A program made the position numbers and the translations under genes. DNA of 64,000 nucleotides from JAGPCK01 sp964535575. GTDB taxonomy: Bacteria; Bacteroidota; Bacteroidia; UKL13-3. Numbering within the stretch: the first letter of the stretch is position 1; each line of letters starts with the position of its first letter. This document shows, piece after piece, positions 1 through 7,726 of this stretch. The stretch is taken from NCBI GenBank assembly GCA_964535575.1, contig CAZHTC010000011.1:1-64000 (forward strand), written 5' to 3'. Under the pieces are notes generated by a model. It made no database searches, was not told the DNA's origin, and saw only the letters and a list, made by a program, of their open reading frames with translations.

Positions 1-110
1 CGAGCCGCAAAGGAAGATACCTGGTGCCCTGCTCGTACAAAGATTACGAAACGGCCTGCAACGATGAAGTGCCCGACCGGTGGTTGAAAACGTATTATAA
101 ATTAATTTAA
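1..110 (+). CDS. 3' end of an unidentified protein
   Basis: An open frame enters from the left edge (codons begin at base 3) and ends at TAA 108-110, leaving 35 codons. The tail is rich in Tyr, Lys and Asp and ends in KTYYKLI. No family can be named from so little. The next gene starts 11 bp downstream on the same strand, so the two may be co-transcribed. Confidence 0.5.
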   Translation, partial: SRKGRYLVPCSYKDYETACNDEVPDRWLKTYYKLI

Positions 111-121
111 TTTCACTCATT

Positions 122-508
122 ATGCGACTTGCTTTTCTATTCACACTTTTCATCGGTTTACTTACCGGTGTTAGCTTTAAACCCGCTGACGGTGGTTTGA
201 ATTGCCTGGGTTTTCATGAAGGGACATTTACCTATAAATCGCCCGAAGGAACGGTGAAAGTGGTGATAGAAGGAAACCACCATACCGAGTTTCACCACAA
301 GGGAAAATACACCATTGAATCAACCATTGAGTGGTTGAGCGATTGTGAATACAAAGCCACGCTGGTAAAAACCAATCTCCCCGATTTTCCTTTTAAGCCA
401 GGAGTTAACCTGTTTGTGCGGGTGTATAAAATTGAAGGGAAAAAGTACTTTTATAAGTCTACCCTCAATGGTGAAAGTATTGATGGGGTGTTGACGAAAG
501 TAAAATAA
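122..508 (+). CDS. small secreted protein, unknown function
   Basis: The 128-residue product starts with a clear signal peptide (MRLAFLFTLFIGLLTGVS). The mature part of about 108 residues contains alternating polar and hydrophobic strands and an HHTEFHHKG segment, which suggests a small beta-rich periplasmic or exported protein. It has two cysteines in the mature part. I do not recognise the family. It follows the truncated upstream gene by 11 bp and is the last plus-strand gene before a run of minus-strand lipoproteins. Confidence 0.7.
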   Translation: MRLAFLFTLFIGLLTGVSFKPADGGLNCLGFHEGTFTYKSPEGTVKVVIEGNHHTEFHHKGKYTIESTIEWLSDCEYKATLVKTNLPDFPFKPGVNLFVRVYKIEGKKYFYKSTLNGESIDGVLTKVK

Positions 509-561
509 CCGGCAGGCCCCCGAAGGTGCTTGTATTCATGGCCCCTTCCCTCTGACAAGCC

Positions 562-939
562 TTAGTACTTTCTTACGCCTTCAAATTTATGGTCTATATA
601 AAGCGAGTCGTTTGATATATAAAAATGCCGTCTGTAAATAGTCGGATCATATGTAGGTACGCCATTATTTAAAACAATCTTATCAGAAACGTGGTATAAG
701 CTATCCTGAACAACCATATACCTTCCATTAATTGTACTGTTTACAGTAAACATATTTGCATAATACAGCCAGGTAACATCAAAATAGGAAATGATGTATC
801 CCTGATTTACTCCGGATGGAGATTTATACTCCCATGTGGTGTTAGCCAATGGGTTTGTGTTCGTTGTTTTGTTTATTTCTTTTGAACAGGCTCCGGCTAT
901 TGTCAAAAGGATTAAAAATGATATTACTTGCTGTTTCAT
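562..939 (-). CDS. small lipoprotein, unknown function
   Basis: The product is 125 residues. The start is placed at the ATG at 937-939 because it gives a compact lipoprotein signal (MKQQVISFLILLTIAGAC, Cys at residue 18), whereas the longer frame to 1047 only adds a basic, non-signal extension. The mature protein has a TTWEYKSPSG stretch and a beta-strand pattern like small lipocalin-type lipoproteins of Bacteroidota, but I cannot assign a family. It lies 117 bp downstream of another lipoprotein gene on the same strand. Confidence 0.65.
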   Translation of the reverse strand: MKQQVISFLILLTIAGACSKEINKTTNTNPLANTTWEYKSPSGVNQGYIISYFDVTWLYYANMFTVNSTINGRYMVVQDSLYHVSDKIVLNNGVPTYDPTIYRRHFYISNDSLYIDHKFEGVRKY

Positions 940-1056
940 ATTTGTGCTTTTAAAAGTTCGTTCCCACAAAGAATGTTTTGGGGACATCCGAATGAAGTTT
1001 CGCCATCCGAAGAACAAACAAGTTGCCCTTTTTATACACTTTTCCATTCTCTGTAT

Positions 1057-1395
1057 TTACCAACTGTAGGTTTCGATTTTAAAGATAATTCCTTTTTGGT
1101 TAATAAAAAAGTCCTTGGTATAGGTATTAGGAGGTATGTCAGGGGTAAAGTCGTGGTGCTTGTAAATATAAATTTCGTTTCCTGGCGAATCTTCGGTATT
1201 AATTTGAAAGGGGGTACCATACCTTTCGATTAACTCCTGTTTGGTTTTACCAAGCCACTCTTCTTCCAGTTCTCTTCTCCATTGCCGGGTTGAACTACAA
1301 CCGGAAATTGTTAGCCATACCAGTAGCAGAAAAAAATTTAGCGGCCCCGGGAGCTTTTTTGTGTTGAATTTTCCGTTAAGGATTGCAAAATTCAT
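1057..1395 (-). CDS. BamE/SmpA-like small lipoprotein
   Basis: The 112-residue protein has an N-terminal hydrophobic segment ending in a lipobox (LTISGC, Cys about residue 33). The mature part resembles the SmpA/OmlA/BamE-like fold: a helix with GKTKQELIERYGTP, followed by strands through EIYIYKHHDF and a final IIFKIETYSW strand. In other bacteria such domains sit in outer-membrane assembly lipoproteins, but the fold is shared widely, so a role in BAM is only a guess. A TAnnTTTG box lies 4 nt before the ATG. Confidence 0.6.
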   Translation of the reverse strand: MNFAILNGKFNTKKLPGPLNFFLLLVWLTISGCSSTRQWRRELEEEWLGKTKQELIERYGTPFQINTEDSPGNEIYIYKHHDFTPDIPPNTYTKDFFINQKGIIFKIETYSW

Positions 1396-1399
1396 ATAA

Positions 1400-1407
1400 C
1401 AAAAATA
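1400..1407 (-). promoter_or_regulatory. -7 promoter element, leaderless arrangement
   Basis: TATTTTTG on the minus strand matches the Bacteroidota -7 consensus TAnnTTTG and ends 4 nt before the ATG of the BamE-like gene at 1395. A TTTG lies 15 bp further upstream (1423-1426), which is short spacing for a -33 element. If used, transcription would begin at or next to the start codon. It rests on a sequence match only. Confidence 0.35.
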
Positions 1408-1512
1408 TTAAAATTGGTTGGCCAAATGGGCGGGCAACGCGAAGAATTTTTTCCTGACATAGCAGATACCGTTACCTGGGGGACTTGGGCCTGCGGGGGT
1501 GTTCTTCATTTG

Positions 1513-2226
1513 CTAATTTGTATCGTCCTGAAACCAGGGGTAAATAAATTTATTGGCCGGTATTAATGTTTTTTCAAGGCTGTCTCTGTTCAATATAATG
1601 TCTTGATACCTGTAACACTCAAAAAGTAGATTATAAGCAGATTGGTGAAAGCCAAGTCTTCTTAGTGATTCAAAGTCTTGCTGTGCTTGCTGCTTAGTCA
1701 AACGGTCTTTCCTGTATTCAATACGAAGAAGATTAGCCAGGGTGTCATTAACCAGCTTAGGATTTGCGTTTGAGGATAGTTTATCCGAACCCGTTTCCCC
1801 CTTAATGGCAAAATTGATTTCCTTGATGATAATATAAACAACGCTGTCATTTTTTTCGGACTTTCTTCTCTTCCAAAACTCTCTGTAATATTTTTCCTTT
1901 ATTTCGGGCGAATGATACGTCAACTCTAAACTGTCAAGTAGATTGCAGCCTTGATTGTTGATATAGATTCCCTGAATAATGAGCGGATTGTCAAACAGCA
2001 GGTTGTCTGTGATTAGTTTTCTATATCCCACTTTTTTAAAGGTTTCGTGAACCGTCAAAAGGTTTTCAGGTTTTCTAATCCACTTGTTTGTGATCCAACT
2101 TCCGTGGCGTAATTCAAAGAAAGTCGGCTCGCTTTCAACATAGTTTTTTCTGTGGCTGGGTGTCGGGTTGTTACAACATGTAAGTAGTAAAATGAATCCC
2201 TTCAATATATTGAGTGTTTTTCTCAT
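1513..2226 (-). CDS. lipoprotein, unknown function
   Basis: The 237-residue product has a short lipoprotein signal (MRKTLNILKGFILLLTCC; lipobox LLTC). The mature protein is polar and mostly helical in appearance, with a KREWK/RRKSEKND basic patch near the middle and a C-terminal QQAQQDFESLRRLGF helix. I do not recognise a family. It lies between the BamE-like lipoprotein and the beta-helix lipoprotein, both also on the minus strand, but gaps of more than 110 bp on each side argue against a tight operon. Confidence 0.65.
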   Translation of the reverse strand: MRKTLNILKGFILLLTCCNNPTPSHRKNYVESEPTFFELRHGSWITNKWIRKPENLLTVHETFKKVGYRKLITDNLLFDNPLIIQGIYINNQGCNLLDSLELTYHSPEIKEKYYREFWKRRKSEKNDSVVYIIIKEINFAIKGETGSDKLSSNANPKLVNDTLANLLRIEYRKDRLTKQQAQQDFESLRRLGFHQSAYNLLFECYRYQDIILNRDSLEKTLIPANKFIYPWFQDDTN

Positions 2227-2345
2227 AACATTATTGATAACCCCATTCTTCCTTGCCTCGTGTTGGGTAAAAGGAAAAAGACATTGTTATTGGTCATGTA
2301 GTTTATGCTTTGATGGACTATAGATTTATCAATTCTACTGTTCCA

Positions 2346-3743
2346 TCACTTAAACTCATAGCAGCCAATATCCGGTTGGGCATCGCGGGCATCTCCATCA
2401 AAATCTAAAAGCACTCCCAATGAAAAACCTTTGTTTATACAGGGTGAGGAAGCCGAGAGGTGAAAATCGTTTTTGCTGAAATCTTTGTACAGCGGTTCCT
2501 GATTAAGTATATTGTTTTGCCCCGCAGGTACCACTCCGTCTTTTTTCTGTTTGATTAAACAATAACGTAGCGATGCTGCAATGGCCCCCGTTCCGCTTGT
2601 GTTTAATTCCACCTCATCGTCTTCGCTTCCGTCAATAATGCAGTTCACCACATCATAGGTGAGAGGACAGGCTGTTTTGGGTCCTCCCTCGGGTTCATAA
2701 TCGGCATTGCTCAGGTAAAACGAGGGGTCGGTGCGTCCCATAAAATTGTTGTAGCCCGAAAAGGTGCAATGATGCAGTGTATAGTTGCCCCCCAGCTCGC
2801 CCACAAACGAATATTTACCCATATTGTACACAAGGCAGTTTATGGCTTTAATGGTAGCCGTATAACCCACCAGTCCTGCTCCCGACATGTTTCGGATAAT
2901 GGTATTTTGAATGTTTAAGTTTTCAGTCCCGTTCACCGGGATTGAGTCGGCCTCTACTCCCACAATTCCGTTTTTAATTACGGCATAGGTAATTTTATTG
3001 TTGATGCTTTGAGGCAAAAACCTCACCCCTACCCATTGCGAGGGTAATTCTTTGTAGTCGTCCTCGAGGCGATCGCCCTGAAAAACCACCGGGTTGGCTT
3101 TTGTTCCCTTTACCTCCAGGGTTCCGGCTACATAAAAAGTAGAGTTTACATGCGAGTAAATCTGCACGCCTTCTTCAATGGTGAGTTTGCATCCTTGTGG
3201 CACTATCACCGAGTTGTAAATTACATAAGGTTTGTCATTTGTCCAGGTGCTGTTGCAGGCAATTTCTTCCCCGTTAAAATAATGGGCATTTTGTCCCCAC
3301 CCTACCAATTGTACATCCTGTACGTTGCCGTTGGTTTCAAACACCAGAGAGTCATTTACTATAAAAGGAACAAGGCCGGTAGTTGGATCAATATAAATCT
3401 GCACGAAAATAAAAATGCTGTCTTTACCCCGAATCTCATAGTCTTTCACCATGGGGCCCGGAATTCCGTCAATATTTATTTTAAAAAACGAAGAATAGCT
3501 TTTGGCCACGCGAATGGTGGTGCGTACCGCCCGTTTGTTGGGGTTGTACACTCGCAGTTGTTTGGTAATAGAAGCGGGCTTGCCACCGCCCCCACCGGTA
3601 AAAACGGTGTCGAACAAAACGGTATCGAGCGAAAACGAGAGCCTGGCCGAGGGGTCAGAGGTAAACAGCTCCTCTCTGCGGCATGAGCCCGATAACAAAG
3701 CCGATAACAGCAAAACAATACCTGCAAGGTGTAGCTTACTCAT
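2346..3743 (-). CDS. right-handed beta-helix lipoprotein
   Basis: The product is 465 residues from the ATG at 3743; an in-frame TTG three codons upstream is less likely. It has a lipoprotein signal (MSKLHLAGIVLLLSALLSGSC). Residues of roughly 170-400 show the repetitive short-strand pattern of parallel beta-helix proteins (NSTFYVAGTLEVKGTKANPVVFQG, then repeated turns such as NIQNTIIRNMSGAG). The C-terminal GDARDAQPDIGCYEF is the usual ending of such Bacteroidota proteins. The N-terminal region after the lipid anchor has an Ig-like RVYNPNKRAV strand set. Probably a cell-surface lipoprotein; the ligand is unknown. Confidence 0.8.
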   Translation of the reverse strand: MSKLHLAGIVLLLSALLSGSCRREELFTSDPSARLSFSLDTVLFDTVFTGGGGGKPASITKQLRVYNPNKRAVRTTIRVAKSYSSFFKINIDGIPGPMVKDYEIRGKDSIFIFVQIYIDPTTGLVPFIVNDSLVFETNGNVQDVQLVGWGQNAHYFNGEEIACNSTWTNDKPYVIYNSVIVPQGCKLTIEEGVQIYSHVNSTFYVAGTLEVKGTKANPVVFQGDRLEDDYKELPSQWVGVRFLPQSINNKITYAVIKNGIVGVEADSIPVNGTENLNIQNTIIRNMSGAGLVGYTATIKAINCLVYNMGKYSFVGELGGNYTLHHCTFSGYNNFMGRTDPSFYLSNADYEPEGGPKTACPLTYDVVNCIIDGSEDDEVELNTSGTGAIAASLRYCLIKQKKDGVVPAGQNNILNQEPLYKDFSKNDFHLSASSPCINKGFSLGVLLDFDGDARDAQPDIGCYEFK

Positions 3744-3812
3744 TGATTGCAATAATACGCTAAAACGCAGAAATGGGAGGAATATGATAGGCGTGTCGGT
3801 AAGCCCACTTTA

Positions 3813-3841
3813 TTGCTTTTCAAACTTTATCCCTAACTTTG
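3813..3841 (+). promoter_or_regulatory. promoter of panD
   Basis: TTG at 3813-3815 and TAACTTTG at 3834-3841 are separated by 18 bp, a good fit to the Bacteroidota -33/-7 promoter layout. The -7 box ends 10 nt before the panD ATG, so the leader would be only a few nucleotides long. Confidence 0.5.
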
Positions 3842-3851
3842 CCTCGTTTTT

Positions 3852-4199
3852 ATGCATATACAGCTACTTAAATCAAAGATTCACAGAGCCAAAATAACTC
3901 AAGCCGAGTTACATTATGTGGGAAGCATTACCATTGATGAGGCGCTGATGGAAGCCGCCAACCTGATTGAAAACGAAAAGGTACAGGTGGTAAATATTAA
4001 TAATGGCGAACGCCTGGAAACTTACGTGATTAAAGGCGAACGCAACTCAGGAGTTATTTGTATGAATGGCCCTGCAGCCCGCAAAGCGCAGGTAGGCGAT
4101 TTGGTGATTGTCATTTCTTACTGCAGCATGGAGTTTGAAGAGGCCAAAAAATACAAACCCATCAGCATCTATCCTGATGAAAACAACCGTTTAGTTTAA
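3852..4199 (+). CDS. panD: aspartate 1-decarboxylase (PanD)
   Basis: Converts L-aspartate to beta-alanine for pantothenate and coenzyme A synthesis in the cytoplasm. The protein is 115 residues, normal for the family. It is made as a proenzyme that cleaves between Gly24 and Ser25 (LHYVGS) to form the pyruvoyl cofactor; this motif is intact, as are Lys9 and the HRAKITQA helix, the NGERLETYVIKGERNSG segment and NGPAARKAQVGD. The next gene, a flippase, begins 3 bp after the stop. panC, which uses the beta-alanine, lies 44 kb away in this window. Confidence 0.95.
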   Translation: MHIQLLKSKIHRAKITQAELHYVGSITIDEALMEAANLIENEKVQVVNINNGERLETYVIKGERNSGVICMNGPAARKAQVGDLVIVISYCSMEFEEAKKYKPISIYPDENNRLV

Positions 4200-4202
4200 G
4201 AT

Positions 4203-5210
4203 TTGAAAAATCTTAAAACCATTGTTCAATACCTTCTTATCACAGCCATTGGCGCTTATTTTCTCTACTTCGTTTTTAAGGGCACCAACTGGAGCGAACA
4301 GTTTGAAAAAATAAAACAATCCGATTTTTCGTGGTTAGCCCTTGGAATGGGTATTGCGCTGCTTAGTCATTACCTGCGCGGACTGCGTGCCGTTATGTTT
4401 TACGAAGCGCTTGGCTACAAAGTATCGGTAAAAAACAGTGTGCTGGCTGTGTTGGTGGGCTATATGATGAATTATGTGATTCCACGGGCGGGTGAAGTTT
4501 CGCGCTGCGCGGCTTTGAACAAAACAGATGATTTGCCTGTTGACAAATCGCTTGGAACGGTAGTAACTGAGCGGGCTTTTGATTTGCTCATTCTGCTTAT
4601 TTTGCTGGTAGCCGTTTTTTTCTTGCAGGCCGAAATGATGCAAACCTATTTTAACGCGAGCTTTGGCTCATCCACCGCTTCGGCTCCGTATTGGCAAAAC
4701 CCCAAGATGATTTCCGCTGTACTGGCTTTGTCAATGTTGATTTTCATTTTCGCCTTTCGCAAAAAACTGGTGCAGCTTTCTTTGGTTCAAAAAATAATTT
4801 TAGTGTTAAAGGGGTTTAGCGAGGGATTGCTCAGCATCCGTAAGGTGAAATCTCCGCTGCTTTTTGTGCTGTATTCTTTTGCCATTTGGATATGTTATGT
4901 GCTTATGATGTATTTCTGCCTGTTTGCCATGCAGCCCACCGCACATATTAATTTTGCAGGATGCCTCACGGTATTTGCCATTGGTACCATTGGAATGGTT
5001 ATTCCGGCTCCGGGAGCAGGCGCGGGTCCTTACCACGCGGCCATTATTTTTTCTCTTGGCCTCTTTGGTGTGGAGGCCGAAGATGCCAAGGCATACGCCA
5101 TTCTGGTACACGGGGCACAAATGGTTATTTTACTTACCTTGGGGGGCGTGGCATCGCTTATGGTATTATCTTCACACCGTAAAAAACAATATGGGATATC
5201 ACAGCCGTAA
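4203..5210 (+). CDS. YbhN/AglD-type integral membrane flippase-like protein
   Basis: A 335-residue protein with about eight membrane segments, of the lysylphosphatidylglycerol synthase transmembrane region / UPF0104 family. Diagnostic segments are HYLRGLRAVMFYEALG, NYVIPRAGEVSRCAAL, VVTERAFDLLILL and IGMVIPAPGAGAGPYH. The family is thought to move or modify lipids, but the substrate is unknown here. The start is a TTG at 4203, three bases after panD stops; no ATG occurs before the first membrane segment. The end overlaps the next gene by 20 bp, so panD, this gene and the nucleotidyltransferase form one operon. In relatives, as I recall, this gene also follows panD. Confidence 0.85.
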   Translation: MKNLKTIVQYLLITAIGAYFLYFVFKGTNWSEQFEKIKQSDFSWLALGMGIALLSHYLRGLRAVMFYEALGYKVSVKNSVLAVLVGYMMNYVIPRAGEVSRCAALNKTDDLPVDKSLGTVVTERAFDLLILLILLVAVFFLQAEMMQTYFNASFGSSTASAPYWQNPKMISAVLALSMLIFIFAFRKKLVQLSLVQKIILVLKGFSEGLLSIRKVKSPLLFVLYSFAIWICYVLMMYFCLFAMQPTAHINFAGCLTVFAIGTIGMVIPAPGAGAGPYHAAIIFSLGLFGVEAEDAKAYAILVHGAQMVILLTLGGVASLMVLSSHRKKQYGISQP

Positions 5211-5682
5211 TCTTTCAAAAATTCATACCGCTTTGTCGTTACCTGCTTTGTTAAAGGTATGGAGAAGCGCCAATGAAAAAATTGTGTTTACCAACGGCTG
5301 TTTTGATTTGCTGCACCGAGGCCACACCGACTATCTGGCTAAGGCAGCCGATTGTGGAACCAAGCTGATTATAGGGGTAAATACCGATGCTTCGGTAAGC
5401 CGGATCAAGGGTCCTTCGCGCCCGATACAGGATGAACAATCGCGCCTGCAAATTCTGGCTTCGCTGGCCTGCGTAGATGCGGTAATTTTATTTGACGAAG
5501 AAACACCATATGAATTGATAAAAATGGTGCAGCCCGATGTGCTGGTGAAGGGCGGTGACTACAAGCCCGAAGATATTGTGGGCTACGATATAGTTACCGC
5601 TAAAGGTGGAAGTGTAACCACCATTGATTTTGTTCCGGGGTTTTCTACCTCGGCCATTGAGCAAAAAATTAAAACCAGCTGA
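5191..5682 (+). CDS. rfaE2: RfaE2-type D-glycero-beta-D-manno-heptose 1-phosphate adenylyltransferase
   Basis: A cytidylyltransferase-fold enzyme of 163 residues, equal to the C-terminal half of HldE. It transfers AMP to heptose 1-phosphate, making ADP-heptose for lipopolysaccharide core. NGCFDLLHRGH (HxGH at 42-45), the IIGVNTDASVSRIKG segment, RPIQDEQSR and the LVKGGDY motif match the family. The ATG at 5191 gives the usual length and overlaps the flippase gene by 20 bp; longer frames further upstream are out of step with the family. Its stop abuts the stop of the convergent EnvC-like gene. No kinase half is present nearby. Confidence 0.85.
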   Translation: MGYHSRNLSKIHTALSLPALLKVWRSANEKIVFTNGCFDLLHRGHTDYLAKAADCGTKLIIGVNTDASVSRIKGPSRPIQDEQSRLQILASLACVDAVILFDEETPYELIKMVQPDVLVKGGDYKPEDIVGYDIVTAKGGSVTTIDFVPGFSTSAIEQKIKTS

Positions 5683-6999
5683 TTACTTTTTAAAGAGCCA
5701 CTCCTCAGGGTCGAGTCGTACTTTGCCCTTGTAAATTTCTATGTGCAGCTCGGTTTTGTCTTCCACCTCATTTACCATCACTGTTCCTATCTCCTGCTTG
5801 GTGCTTACCTTATCCCCGGGCTTCACATACACCTCGGCCAGATTGGTGTAAACGGTGTAATAATCTCCGTGAGAAATAATAACCGCATAGCCCATGCCCG
5901 GTACAAAAAATTTCATCTTCACCTCTCCCCTGAAAACAGCACGCGCTTTAGCGTCTTTTCCGGTGGCAATATCTACTCCGGTATTGTTTACCGTTATGTT
6001 TTTGAGCGTAGGGTGCGGATGAACCCCAAATGATTTGGAGATAAAGCCCTGTTCAACCGGCCACGGCAGACTACCTTTGTTGCGGCTGAAATCGTTGGCT
6101 AATTGTGCGGCCTCGGGAGTAAGGGCCAGCTCGGCTGCGGTGGCTCCTTTTTTAGTTTCGTTGCCATTGGTAATTGCCGGGGTGCCTGCGGCTTTTTTGC
6201 GTGCTTCTTCTTCGGCTCGCCTGCGGGCAGCGGCTATTTCCTTTTCTATTAAATCTTCAATGGCCTTTTTCAATCGTTTGGCGGCTGCCTCTTTTGCTTG
6301 CAACTGCTTGCGCAGTTCTTTCTCCTTTGCTTTTAGCGCCACCAGTACTTTCGATTCTTCTTTTTTGTCTTCTTCCAGCTCTCTTTTTTCCTCCTCCTTG
6401 CTTACCAGCAGCACTTCCTTTTCCTGCTTGGTATGGTTTAGCTCGGCCAGGTTTTCTTTCAGCGTATTTTGGGTTACCAGAATTAATTGCGCCTGTTTTT
6501 CTCGGTAAGCGGTTATTTGCTGCAGGTATTTTACCCGTTTCATGGCCTGATCAAAACTTTCAGATGCCAGAATATACATGACGCGGTCGTAAGTGTTGCG
6601 GTGTTTGTAAGATACAAGAATAAGTTTTGCATATTGGTCCTTCAGGTTTTGAAGATCGTTCTGCAGGGTTTGTATTGTTTGCCCCAGCTCAACAATATAT
6701 TGTTCGGTTAAATCAATTTCTTCGCCAATGGTGTTGATGAGTTTGTTTCGGGTAGAAATTTGTTTGCCTATTATCTCCAGTTGATTCAGGGTGGCTTTTT
6801 GTTTTTTCTGTGTTTCCTGCAACAGCTTTTTGGTGAGTTTTATCTCCTGCTCATGTTGTTTGCGTTTTTTTTCAAGCTCGGCTCTCGACTGCCCGAAAAG
6901 CGAACAGGAAAGAACTAGCAATACCAGAAAACTACTCCATCGGAGAATAGCTGGCCGGAATGGAAAAAACGACTTGGTCAATGGGATTAAGGGAAACAT
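5683..6999 (-). CDS. EnvC-like murein hydrolase activator with degenerate LytM domain
   Basis: The 438-residue protein has a signal peptide (LRWSSFLVLLVLSCSLFG), a long coiled coil (about residues 35-265, with heptads and AAAKRLKKAIEDL), and a C-terminal LytM/M23 domain (about 310-435). The zinc ligands of active M23 enzymes are replaced: the H-x-G-x-D motif reads NNTGVD and the HxH pair reads YTN. This matches EnvC-type activators, which switch on amidases instead of cutting peptidoglycan themselves. The ATG at 6999 is preferred over a TTG at 7011; the gene then overlaps the DUF4292 gene by 68 bp. Last gene of the minus-strand envelope operon that begins at 12352. Confidence 0.85.
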   Translation of the reverse strand: MFPLIPLTKSFFPFRPAILRWSSFLVLLVLSCSLFGQSRAELEKKRKQHEQEIKLTKKLLQETQKKQKATLNQLEIIGKQISTRNKLINTIGEEIDLTEQYIVELGQTIQTLQNDLQNLKDQYAKLILVSYKHRNTYDRVMYILASESFDQAMKRVKYLQQITAYREKQAQLILVTQNTLKENLAELNHTKQEKEVLLVSKEEEKRELEEDKKEESKVLVALKAKEKELRKQLQAKEAAAKRLKKAIEDLIEKEIAAARRRAEEEARKKAAGTPAITNGNETKKGATAAELALTPEAAQLANDFSRNKGSLPWPVEQGFISKSFGVHPHPTLKNITVNNTGVDIATGKDAKARAVFRGEVKMKFFVPGMGYAVIISHGDYYTVYTNLAEVYVKPGDKVSTKQEIGTVMVNEVEDKTELHIEIYKGKVRLDPEEWLFKK

Positions 7000-7726
7000 T
7001 CTGGAAGTCAAAGGTAGCCATCAAAACATCCTTAGCCTCGGTTTTAATGCTCATTTTATTCGCATAACGCACATTGTTGGCATGGTGAAATTCGGAATAC
7101 TGGACACTTAGCCGGCTCGTTTGTATACTATCGGAACGTACAAACTCTTGCAGAAAAATATCGTGATTCGTTTTATTTACATACACCTGATAAAGGGTTT
7201 TGTTAAGAAAACGCCTGAGCAAATACCCACTTGTTACCGAATCGGTTTTAGAGGTATCATCCAACTCCAGTATTTGGTTACCCACAAATAAATTTTGCAA
7301 TGCCTCAAGGGTTAGGGGCACGTCTGAAAACCTGTTAAAGTATGAATAGCTTTGAGCAAGGTAACGCTTGTTGAGTTTGTCCAGAATTTTGATGGAATCA
7401 CGGGTAATGTAAACCCGGGCAGCCTCTACCCCCAATACTACAGTAGCCGACATCCAGATATATTTTCCGCTTTCCATCTTCAGATGAAGAGTAAAGCTTA
7501 CGTCTTTGCCCCGCTCCTGTTCAAAATCGGTTTTTATTTTGGCGCTAAAAAACTCAAACTGGGTTTGTTGTTTGCGTAGTGCCTGAACCAACCCGTTCTT
7601 TTGGAATATTTCACTGCCGGGTTTGTTTATGGGCGTGGTTTTTACTGCGGATTTATGGATTTTACAGGCGCCCAAAACGGTTGCTGCCAGCAGGCATAAA
7701 ATGAGTTTTTTAAATTGGTTAGTCAC
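6932..7726 (-). CDS. DUF4292 lipoprotein
   Basis: The 264-residue lipoprotein (signal MTNQFKKLILCLLAATVLGAC) belongs to DUF4292, a Bacteroidota family related in fold to LolA/LppM-like lipid-binding beta barrels. The body shows the family features FEFFSAKIKTDFE, GKYIWMSATVVLGVEAARVYITRDSI and NKRYLAQSY. Translation starts at GTG 7724-7726, overlapping the stop of the TPR gene by 8 bp, and its end overlaps the EnvC-like gene by 68 bp. Such tight coupling with envelope genes supports a periplasmic role in envelope biogenesis; the exact function is unknown. Confidence 0.85.
   Translation of the reverse strand: MTNQFKKLILCLLAATVLGACKIHKSAVKTTPINKPGSEIFQKNGLVQALRKQQTQFEFFSAKIKTDFEQERGKDVSFTLHLKMESGKYIWMSATVVLGVEAARVYITRDSIKILDKLNKRYLAQSYSYFNRFSDVPLTLEALQNLFVGNQILELDDTSKTDSVTSGYLLRRFLNKTLYQVYVNKTNHDIFLQEFVRSDSIQTSRLSVQYSEFHHANNVRYANKMSIKTEAKDVLMATFDFQNVSLNPIDQVVFSIPASYSPME

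Noticed and set aside
836..1233. Plus-strand open frames opposite the lipoprotein genes
   Set aside because: No family features, no ribosome site, and they overlap two well supported minus-strand lipoprotein genes.
4924..5190. Extended start for the heptose adenylyltransferase
   Set aside because: The extra 89 residues are a shifted reading of the flippase gene, and the family begins near the chosen ATG.
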